A DNA stretch of 64,000 nucleotides, taken from the NCBI RefSeq assembly GCF_900496995.4, contig NC_044022.1, positions 19,792,938 to 19,856,937 of the forward strand, in the 5' to 3' direction. Origin of the DNA: Aquila chrysaetos chrysaetos (lineage: Eukaryota; Chordata; Aves; Accipitriformes; Accipitridae). The notes under the pieces are model-generated. The model did no database searches. It was not told the origin of the DNA and saw only the letters and a list, made by a program, of their open reading frames with translations. This document shows positions 54,855 through 64,000 of the stretch, piece by piece (the stretch's first letter is position 1; every line of letters starts with the position of its first letter). The translations under genes were made by a program, and so were the position numbers.

Positions 54855-54947
54855 TGCAGCGTCTCCCAAACCGCCGCAGTCGGCGACTCGCAGAGCACAC
54901 GGGTGAATCCTGCGGGGGGCCGCGGCCGTGGTTTCGGGACACGCACA

Positions 54948-54974
54948 CCCCCCCCCCCCCCCCCCCCCCCCCCC
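54948..54974. repeat. 27-base C homopolymer (G run in the FAM181B transcript)
   Basis: An uninterrupted C run from 54948 to 54974. On the FAM181B strand it is a G27 tract about 120 bases after the stop codon, able to form a G-quadruplex. Its length is probably unstable and hard to sequence. Confidence 0.9.
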
Positions 54975-55091
54975 GGAGCGCCCGCCGGGTCCCCGCGGGT
55001 GTCCTCTCCCGGCCGCCCCCCGCCGCCATTTCACCGTCCCGGGGGGAGCGCTGCGGGGCCGGGGCGGTTCGCCGAGCCCTCCGGCGCGGCC

Positions 55092-56273
55092 CTACAGGCC
55101 GGGGTAGGCCGGGCGGTGGTAGCCGGCGCTGTAGTCGTAGGGCACCTGCGGCGGGGGCAGCGGGCACTCGGGGAAGAAGGGGGCGAACCCCGGCGAGAGG
55201 TGCCCGCCGGGCTCCTCGCCCCCGCCGCCGCCGCCTGGGGCCGGCTCCCCGCCGCCGGGGTAGAGCGGGCGCAGCGCCTCGGCCGGCGCCTTCTTCGGGG
55301 GGCTGCAGGGCCCGGCCGGGCTCCAGGGCGGCTCGGGGTAGAGCAGCCCGCCCAGCAGCGGGTGGTGGTGGTGGGCGGCGGGCAGAGGCAGCGGCGCTTC
55401 GTAGAGGCCGTGCTCCAGGCCCAGCTCGGCGGGCAGGCGGGCGGCGGCCCCGCCGCCGGGGAAGGCGTCCGGCGGGGCGGCGTGCTCGGGCAGCAACGCG
55501 CCGTACTCGGGGCCCAGCAGCTCGAAGAACTCGGTCGCCTCCGCCCCGCCGCCTCCTCCTCCTCCTCCTCCGCCCTTCTCCAGCTCCTTGGCCCCCGGCG
55601 GCGGCCCGCGGGCGGCGGCGGGGGGCAGCGCCGGCTCCGTGAAGAAGGAGGGCGGCAGGTTGCGGTCCCGCAGCGGCACCTTCCGCGGGCCGCCCGCCGC
55701 CGCCCCCCCCCCCCCGCCGCCGCCGCCGCCGCCGCTCGCCGCCCCTCCGCCCGCCGCCTCTCCTCCTCCGCCGCCGCCCGCCGGCCCCCGGCCCTGCTGC
55801 AGGGAGCCGAAGAGGGCCGCCAGGCTCTTGCTCTGGAGGCTGCTGGCCGCCTGCGAGGCCTCCCGGCGCGGCGGGGGCTTGGCGGGGCAGGCGGCGGGCG
55901 GGGAGGAGGAGGAGGAGGAGAAGGAGGAGGAGGAGGAGGAGGCGGGCGGCGGCGGCGGCGGGGCGGGCGGCGGCGGGGGGGGAGCGGCGATGATGCCGGT
56001 GCAGCGCTTGATCTGCTTCTGCAGGTACTTGCGATGGTTCACCTTCCGCTTGGACTTCACCGGCTTGTCCAGCGCCAGCTTGATGTTGCTGGAGGCCGAG
56101 TCGATGAAGCTCAGCAGGTCCCTGGTGGCTTCTTTAAAGTCCCCCGCCTCGCCCGCGCCGCCGCCCTCGTAGCCCTTCTCCAGGTCGCCATAGCCCAGGA
56201 GGCCGCCGGCGGCGGCGGGGAAGCAGAAGGAGAGGAGGTGGTGGGGGCTGAGCAGCGCGGCTGGCACGGCCAT
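55092..56273 (-). CDS. FAM181B: FAM181B, single-exon TEAD-interacting protein family member
   Basis: A 393-residue open frame from ATG at 56273 to TAG at 55092. The start is chosen because MAVPAALLS matches the family N-terminus; the open frame continues upstream only because the CA-rich repeat has no stops. The conserved block [20 protein letters not shown], then [19 protein letters not shown], spans residues 48-91. [20 protein letters not shown] and [13 protein letters not shown] follow. [18 protein letters not shown] (LPPSFF at 206-211) resembles the omega-loop through which YAP binds TEAD, and FAM181 proteins have been reported to bind TEAD. Between these blocks are Pro, Gly and Ser homopolymers coded by GC-rich triplets. 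It ends [16 protein letters not shown], about 25 residues shorter than the human tail as I remember it. In mammals the gene is expressed mainly in neural tissue. Confidence 0.93.
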   Translation of the reverse strand: MAVPAALLSPHHLLSFCFPAAAGGLLGYGDLEKGYEGGGAGEAGDFKEATRDLLSFIDSASSNIKLALDKPVKSKRKVNHRKYLQKQIKRCTGIIAAPPPPPPAPPPPPPASSSSSSFSSSSSSPPAACPAKPPPRREASQAASSLQSKSLAALFGSLQQGRGPAGGGGGGEAAGGGAASGGGGGGGGGGAAAGGPRKVPLRDRNLPPSFFTEPALPPAAARGPPPGAKELEKGGGGGGGGGGAEATEFFELLGPEYGALLPEHAAPPDAFPGGGAAARLPAELGLEHGLYEAPLPLPAAHHHHPLLGGLLYPEPPWSPAGPCSPPKKAPAEALRPLYPGGGEPAPGGGGGGEEPGGHLSPGFAPFFPECPLPPPQVPYDYSAGYHRPAYPGL

Positions 56274-56513
56274 GGCCGGCGGCCCGGCGCCGCCGCCCCG
56301 AGCTCCGCAGGGCTGCGCCGGGCGGGCGGGCGGCGGCGGCGGCGGGGAAAAGGCGGCGGGCGGGGGCGGAGGAGGGCTCAGCGGCGGGGCTGGCCCCGGC
56401 CCTCCCCGCCTCCCCGCCGGGCCACCGGGGGCCGGGCCGGGCCGGCTGCACCCACCCCCCCCCGGCCGGGGGCACCGGCGGTGCCGCGGGGGCGGGACGG
56501 GCATCGCCCCCCC

Positions 56514-57410
56514 GGGACAGGCACACACAGAGGGACAGGTACACACACACAGACACAGGGACAGGTACACACACACACAGGGACAGGTACACACAGAGGG
56601 ACAGGTACACACACACACACAGAGGGACAGGCACACACAGAGGGACAGGTACACACACACACACAGAGGGACAGGCACACACAGAGGGACAGGCACACAC
56701 ACACACACAGAGGGACAGGTACACACACACACACACAGGGACAGGCACACACAGAGGGACAGGCACACACAGAGGGACAGGCACACACACACACACACAG
56801 GGACAGGTACACACACACACACAGAGGGACAGGCACACACAGAGGGACAGGTACACACAGACACAGGGACAGGCACACACAGACACAGGGACAGGTACAC
56901 ACAGAGGGACAGGTACACACAGAACCCGGGACAGGCACACACAGAACCCGGGACAGGTACACACAGAACCCGGGACAGGTACGCACACACAGGGACAGGT
57001 ACACACACAGGGACAGGTACACACACAGGGACAGGTACACACACAGGGACAGGCACACACAGACACAGGGACAGGCACACACAGAGGGACAGGTACACAC
57101 ACAGAACCCGGGACAGGCACACACAGAACCCGGGACAGGCACACACAGAACCCGGGACAGGTACACACACACAGGGACAGGTACACACACAGGGACAGGT
57201 ACACACACAGAACCCCGGGACAGGCACACACAGAACCCGGGACAGGTACACACAGACCCCTGGGACAGATACACACACACCCCCGGGACAGGTACACACA
57301 CACCGGGACAGATACACAGCCTCCGGGACAGGTACACACAGACACCTGGGACAAGTACACATACACCCCTGGGACAGGTACGCAGGCCCCGGGACAGGTA
57401 CACAGCATCC
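56514..57410. repeat. CA-rich minisatellite upstream of FAM181B
   Basis: About 0.9 kb of imperfect tandem units of the form GGGACAGGYACACACACAG, each about 16-24 bp, with (CA) number and GAGG/AACCC variants. Several reading frames on both strands stay open across it, which creates spurious ORFs of 390-890 residues. It starts about 240 bp before the FAM181B start codon, so it lies in the 5' UTR or proximal promoter. Confidence 0.93.
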
Positions 57411-60400
57411 CCCAGACCCGACCAGTGCGATCCCCATCGCCGGCGTGCGGCCACCCCCGGCGCTGTCCCCCCCTCCTGCTCAGCTGGCACAAAATGTGTT
57501 CCTCTGCCCGAGGTCAGCCCCGCTGCTGCTGGATCGCCCGCACAGCACGGGCATGGAGGCACGCTCTTGCTCTGACACCTGCCACGATGCGTGAGCCTAA
57601 TTTAATTTGCAAAGGAGGTTTTTTCCAAGCTCATTGCTATGCACGTTACCTGGCATATTGCATTTTCCTAGTCAGGTGTAGTCCTGAGAAAATCTAGCAC
57701 TGTGATCCAGTAGAGATTTTAAATGACCGGGCTGCATTCAGTTAAAACTGGAGGTTTTTACTTGCACGCCTTTAGTGAAGCAGCAGTATAAATCTCCCAT
57801 ACGGAAGGTAGAAAAATTAGTGAAGTGGCTACTGAAAGTACTGATAACGGCTCCTGAAGGAACTATCTTGTCTCTTCTGGGGGGAAAAGGTATTTGGTTG
57901 ATTTTTCTTTAGAAAACTTTTGCACTGATGCAGAACAATCTCAACCCTTTGAGGTCCAGATTTATTTTCGGTGATATTATACATCCAAATATGAATAAAG
58001 ATGCATATCGGATTTTGACTGAAAAAGTGAGTTTTCTTGGTCTGCATCAACTCATTAGAAATGCAGTAGTTTTGTGTTGGAAGGAAAAAAACGGAAAGCG
58101 AAACTCTGCAGAAGGAAAGGGAAACAGGCTCCTAAGACTGTACTTTGTGGTAAAAAAAGAAAAAATCGGCCAAATTCACCTGACTTGTTTCAAACACTTG
58201 TTGAATGCAAGGCAAATATTGCAAGGAGAAAAGAGGGGAAAGCACGTATTTCATGAGAGGGAAAAAAGGCTCAAAATCCTCTACAAAACAAAAATGCTGG
58301 TTTTCTTGGTCTCTCACCTGCATCTGAGCAGGTCCCAGCAGGGTCCCAGCAGGGTCCCAGCGGCAGGCAGAGCCTGGCGGTCCCAGGCACAGCCTTGGCT
58401 CTGGTGCCGGCACATCTGGACTGGGTCTCCTTGCAAAACCTGCTCAGCTGGAGCCTCCCAGACTCTCTTCTTTGGAGAGTTGCTCTGAGTGCAACTGTGT
58501 AATTGAAGCAAAAAAACCCGGTAGGCAGAGGGCTATGGGAAATCTATATACGTCTCCGTATCAGAATTAGTAGGTCTACGTAGAAGGTGGATTTAAACTA
58601 CTTAGCTTGAATACAACCAACACGGATTAGCTACCCGAGCTTTTGCCCTCAGGTCCTGTCAAGCCCTGTCAAGCTTTGCAGTCTGCTCCAAGCTCCCTTA
58701 TTGATGGGGAAATGTAAAGAACAACATATATATCCCATCTGCTGCACTAGATAGTTTTGCATCTACTCCGAGGCCACTTCAAGCTGCGCACGGGTCTAGA
58801 AAATGGGGATCGCTGTCTGTCGCTGGATGTGCAGCCAGTCCGGGACCATTTCTTATCTAAGCAACATGAAACGACTCTCATAGAGCAGCAAATAAGTTGT
58901 CCTCAAGTTAGTATCTGCTTCAGCATTACAGCGGCAATATTTCATAGCCTGTCTAAAGGAGTTTGTTAATGAGTCTGGGTGGTATTATATGCAGAGTGGC
59001 TAAATATCCGGTGGCTTAGAGAAAAAAAAGCTGAAAGCCCTGGCTTCTCTTCTGTAAGGCTGAATTCATTCAATTAAACAGCTTTGAGAGCTCAGCTACG
59101 GTTTAGTGGGAGACTTTATTACCTCCTAAAAATTGGAGAGTATTAAAACAATTGTCAGGCATGCAAAGGAAAGTTTGCATTCAGTTGTGCTAAGCAGCCG
59201 AATTTACATATTCTCAACCAGATCTGGAGATTTAGAAAGCCTTCATAATTGCATTAAACATGCTTATTCTCCGTGTTCTCTCAAGCAGAGCTGATTACCC
59301 CAAGTTGGGCAATGCCTGGGGGGAAATTTGCTAAGCCACATGATGTCAACAACTTGCAAAGAAACTTAATTTTTCCAGGGAAATAGCGGTTTGGTTATTC
59401 CTGTAAAACACCTCTCTTTCCCAGCGGCTGTATGAGCCAATGCTTCTCTTCTGCCCGTGCTCGTTCAGGTTGATGATGCTCAGCCCGCGCAGGGCGGCTC
59501 TCATGCCCCACCAGCGATCCACCTCGGCTCGCTGGCAAGGTCTAATGTCCGGGAAGCGCTGGGATAAGACCCACAAAATAACCCCAACCCCAGGCAAATG
59601 TTCAGACCAGATGTCCTCGTCCCTCCACTCTCCCCCCATCAGACCGAGGTGAGTGAAGTGGCTGCAGAAGTGCTTCCCCCACCCCAAACCTTCATCCCGC
59701 AGGATAGCGTTCAGTGCTCAATAAGGGGCTCCAGGGGCTCTACTGCTGTTTTCTTGCCCACTTTTGTGTAGGAAATTTATCTGGTTTTGTTTCTTTTCTT
59801 GCTCATTATAGGTAGCAGCATCTCAACCAGCTCTGGGATTAAACCAAGGCTTTTCAGAACGATGCCCTTGGCATCAAGTGTGGCTTTTTTGAGGGAACCG
59901 CAGCACGGTCACCCTGTGAATCAAAGGGAGCAGGGACACGCCGTGCTCACTAATGCTTTGCACAGGCCACAAATTGAGCTCATAGCCACACGATCAAGCC
60001 CTTCGCAAGAAGAACAATTTGTTATCCTTACAGACCAAGCGGGCCAGAAAGGAGAGAGCGGCTTACGCAAACAAGAAAGCCTTGCACAGCTGAGGACCGC
60101 GTTACGGTGCCAGCACTTTTGTGGAGCAGGTCTTCACTGGAGGCGGGTGCAGAAGCTGAATCTGCCCTCCCGATGCTCGTGGGACCGCCCGTCTCTGTGT
60201 CCAACACCGGGGTAAATCCCCTGCAATGCTGGGACGGGATCCCGCTAGGATCCAGCCCGAAGGAAACATCTCATGCTGCGCCCCGTCGCTAAAACAGGGT
60301 AGAATCAGGCTGATATAAAGCAGATTTTTTTTACAATGAGGGTGGTGAAACAGGTTGCCCAGAGAGGTGGTCGATGCCCCATCCCTGCCAGTGTTCAAGG

Positions 60401-63400
60401 CCAGGCTGGACGGGGCTCTGAGCAACCTGGTCTAGTGGAAGGTGTCCCTGCCCATGGCAGGGGGGTTGGAACTAGATGATCTTTAAAGGTCCCTTCCAAC
60501 CCAAACCATTCCATGATTCTATGATCACTAGCAAAACCTTCCCTTGGGGAAGGCAAACCAAACCCAGCGCTGAGCCCAGCCCTCACAATTCACAACACCC
60601 GTTTTCCTTTCACCCCGGCATTGGGAAGGCAGCGTGAAAGTAAGAAAATCTCTACGACAGGGGAGGGAGGACTTTTTCTTCCCTGCCCGGTTGTACGGCC
60701 CATATGGTTGTCGAGTGATGGGAAAATCTGGCTGCCCAAACAGGTGTCACCGCTCAGAACCTACAGTCTCATTTCCTGATCGCGTCTTAATCGGCGAGTT
60801 GGTTGTGAAAGTTGATTTCTTGCACATTCTTATATCAGTGGGAATTTCTGCCCTTCCCTGACAAGTATTATAGGCAGCCTTTGACATACAGCCCTACAGG
60901 ACCTAAATAGGCTGCTATTCTTTCCCTACGCTGAAAGGGAGCTTTGTGCCAGGGATTCATTAAACTGCACTGCACAGCCCTTCATAAATGGGCTCAATAA
61001 TGAACAGTCGATTTAACTGGAAAAGCTGCTGGAGCTGTTAAATTAAAGGGAAATAAAGTGCACTTCAGGCTCAGTCTGCCAGAAGAAAATGTTGACCTAA
61101 AAAAAGTCTTCATTTTACTGAATCTCTTGCAAACAGGCTAAAATCTTCAGGAAGTTTATACTTGCAACAGCAGGAGAAATTTTAAAACATACCGGTTTGC
61201 TTCCCGACTAATGAAGAAAGAAGAACTGACAAGAAAATATTCAGTAAAATCCGAAGGAGGGATGAAAGGCATATTCCGCTTAAGCCAAATTTAAGCCACT
61301 TAACCTAAATTTAGTATATGTGTGTTGATACAAGATCGTGTGACTTATGTAGATTCAGTCCTCACCTGCCTTAAATCATTATAGACCCCTTCAAATGATG
61401 CACATTCATACGTGTGCATATACACGGTTCCTTCCTTTATGGTCTCGGCTTCTTAGAGATGCCGTTTTATTCGGATGAAATTATTAGTGGACACAGGACT
61501 GCAGACTTGGCACCCTGCAAATGAAGCCCTGTTTTCCTTTTGCAGTTTCTGGATGCCGTTGTCTCAGTTTCCCTTCCCCTCTTTCAATCTTGGTGTGTGT
61601 TTCATGTTCTCCTGGGATATATTCCCTCCAGAAGAAAGGGCAAAGCAGGTTTTGGTGGTTCTCCTGGCACCGGTGAGTGGGTGACGTGTGCTTGTAAGCA
61701 CTGCATCACATTGGAAAGAGTTGTACAAGGATAAAGCACAGAGCTGTGTTGTGCGTGTTCAGGGGATCATCACTCCATCAGGAGACCCTGTAAAGGCTCT
61801 CCTGGTCCTTGGCCAGGCTGGGCTGAGCTCTGAGATGCCACTGGAGACTTCTGGGTTTCAGCAAAGTATTGCTGAGCTAGACACAAGTGTCTGAGGTGGA
61901 CTTTAAACATTTAACCTGAGATTTTTTTATATGCTTATTTTAAGCAAGGAAAAAAAGCATATACGGTTTAGAACTGGAAAAGAAATCGTGGCTCACTTCA
62001 AGCCCTCATCCAATCAACTTTGAATATCCAAAGTTTCCACTGGAACAGAGTTCATAAATTCATCAGGGAGAGACTTTATTTCCCATATGCCAGTATTTTC
62101 TGAAATCTTGGGGATTTACACAGCCCAGTCCTGCAGCGTGCTATCCTGGGATCGTGTTGCTCATAAGGCAATGGTTGCTTCGCCCACGTGAGGAGTGCAG
62201 GACTCAGCTGAAACGTGGACCACACGTGGGGAGACTGTATTTAACCTTATGGATGAATAGGAAAGTCCATCGTTCAGCTGAGCCCGACCCAACTCTTGGT
62301 TTTAGAAGAGTAGAATTCCTTATTTCAGTGAGGTTACTCCACTGTAAAACTGGGGTTGCTTATCGGTGAATCAGCTCTTCCATCATGGCCATCTCATTCT
62401 CCTTCATCTGAGCATTTGTAAATGCTGTTCCACAGCTTTGTTATGCACTTTATATATGATATATTGCGAAGGAAATCTATCTATGGGAAGGTAGACTGGA
62501 ACCTTAAGGACAAGATCAGAAGCAGCATGCAATGGGGAAGGGACCGTGTCCAAATCTAATTCCTGGGGCAGCTCATCTGAAAACAAACCTCAACACCAGC
62601 TTAACAAACTTTGTGTTGCTTTCACTATTTTAGACTGTAGCTGGTTTTGTCATTATATAAACCTTCCAGTTGGAGAAACACTGATCTTCTTCATTCTGTT
62701 GTGACTTTTGTTCAAATCTTCTGTATAATTTTAAAGGGGATGGCAGCAGGCTTTCAGCTCTTCACTGGAGTTGCCTTCAGTGGGTTAAAAATTTTTTCAT
62801 ACCCTCTGAAAACATGGGCATTCAGGAAGAGTATTAGCTGTAATATATCAGTCTTCCACCTAAATTTTGCATAATCATTTATGGCTTGCTTAAAAATGAC
62901 CTGGTATAGATCAAAATCCCACAAAAGTTGAGAAAACATGAACTTGTCTGCCACAAAAATAGTGCAAGCTTTGTGGGCTGATTTCTTGAGTACAGCACTT
63001 GGGTATACTCCTGGTGGCTCTCTGCCACCGCTACAAAAGCTGTGCAAAAACCATCACTTGCCTCTTCAGGGAAGAGTTTTGGGGATTGAAATTCTAATTT
63101 CATTTCATTAAGTCCTGCTCGTAGTCCGGCACTTGGCTACTGGTAGAAATATGCATTTAGGAAACATTTACAGATACTTGAAAAGAATAAGAAAGGAAAT
63201 TACTTTTCATACTATTGAGAAATATTTTTTTGTATTTCTTTTTCCTCAGTCCTTGAATATTCCTTGAAAATTGCTGGGTTTTATCTTCCCTCAGAGACGT
63301 TTCTGCAGGTAAGTGTGTCGGTTTTTCGATCAAACTCATTCCTGCATTTTTGCGAGTCATGCAGGGTGCTGCTTGGAAGACCTTTGCTGGGTGGAAATAA

Positions 63401-64000
63401 AATGTGAAATGCAAACAAATAGCAACTAATGTCAAGCACTGCCTTGTTTGCTGCACGCTATCCTTCCACTAATCTCTGTTTGCTTGGCAAGAACCGGTTT
63501 ATTTGATCTCATGGTTCCGGACAGGCTTTGCTGGGAAGTGCTGCATCGCTTTGGGGAGGACAGGAGCTCCTCAAATCTTACCTGATGCAAACAGTGAGGA
63601 TTTAGCAAATGCTGCAAAATAGTCTTCATGTATCTCAGAATGGTCACTGAAACCAAAGGCACGGCGGTGTTTCTCAGAGGTCCGGCCGTGCGCCATCCAC
63701 AACACGGGAGAGCGTCGGAGGGCTGGGTGCCGTTCGGTGTGTGGTCCATGGTCGAACACAGCTCGGCACCAGTGCTTCAGAAAGGGGTCTTCTCTTTCGT
63801 TATTTATGCTGTGAAGTAAGGACCTCGTCCAACCCCCAGTGAAGCCATTTCCATTGCCTTTCATTGAATGATGAATAACCCCGATTAATGGACCTTAATT
63901 TTCAGAATTGCTGAGCATCAGCGACTCCCATGACTCTGGTGAGCCAGGCCCTGTCTCTTTGCCCTCCATTTGGGAATAACCAATTTTCTTGAGCCAGGAA
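57411..64000. other. Intergenic region upstream of FAM181B, no gene recognised
   Basis: Mostly AT-rich, repeat-poor sequence except for a CR1 end at 60,316. Open frames are short and unrecognised (for example 59,346-59,687 minus). Repeat-poor AT-rich stretches near 58,950-59,330 and 60,960-61,100 have the look of conserved regulatory DNA, but this cannot be tested here. Confidence 0.45.
60316..60525 (+). mobile_element. CR1 LINE 3' end
   Basis: Contains 'gggtggtgaaacaggttgcc', 'ctggacggggctctgagcaa' and the terminus 'cattccatgattctatgatc'. It is a 5'-truncated copy of about 210 bp. Confidence 0.9.

Noticed and set aside
55092-57437. A 781-residue minus-strand open frame, and long overlapping frames of 390-890 residues on both strands
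   Set aside because: Only the 393 residues from ATG 56273 match FAM181B. The rest is translation of the stop-free CA-rich minisatellite and GC-rich upstream sequence.
58327-58362. A short tandem repeat (GGTCCCAGCA, three copies)
   Set aside because: Only three units, with no link to any gene or motif.

Overview
The window is nuclear DNA from a bird. The evidence is the set of CR1 LINE fragments (3' ends with ATTCTATG-type termini), a solo LTR of a type common in bird genomes, interspersed vertebrate exons with GT/AG borders, and three vertebrate genes I can name: ME3, CCDC81-like and FAM181B. I cannot name the species.

Layout. 1-23,260: the last eight coding exons of ME3 (mitochondrial NADP-dependent malic enzyme) on the + strand, from the metal-binding exon at 5265 to a stop at 23064 and a polyadenylation signal at 23228. 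Earlier exons lie left of the window. The introns hold old CR1 fragments. 23,858-24,900: a CpG-rich arm of a long inverted repeat whose other arm is 35,610-36,650. Each arm carries three CCAAT boxes and a perfect heat-shock element. 24,899-26,880: a truncated CR1, a solo LTR and a diverged relic of the 3' flank seen after CCDC81-like copy 1. 28,021-34,520: CCDC81-like copy 1 (+). 36,745-47,270: a second, near-identical copy that lacks exons 1 and 2, sits just after the right inverted-repeat arm, and carries a 4.36 kb full-length CR1 in its intron 2. 47,270-54,230: no gene recognised. 54,232-56,273: FAM181B (-), a one-exon gene for a TEAD-binding-motif protein, with a 27-base C run in its 3' UTR and a 0.9 kb CA-rich minisatellite upstream. 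57,420-64,000: no gene recognised, one CR1 end, and AT-rich stretches that could be regulatory.

The most interesting part is 23.8-47.3 kb. It is a rearranged locus made of tandem CCDC81-like units, an inverted CpG-island/heat-shock-type promoter module, diverged relics of further units, and a sharp boundary between about 10% and about 0.4% divergence, which suggests recent gene conversion or re-duplication. The two CCDC81-like copies differ by a one-base indel in exon 10 that changes the downstream reading frame, so they probably do not encode the same protein. Copy 2 may use a new promoter: the inverted-repeat arm, or the CR1 5' UTR, which holds a perfect RFX-type X-box.

Gene identities come from recognised protein sequence. 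Exon borders were read by hand and checked for phase. Percent identities are estimates by eye.
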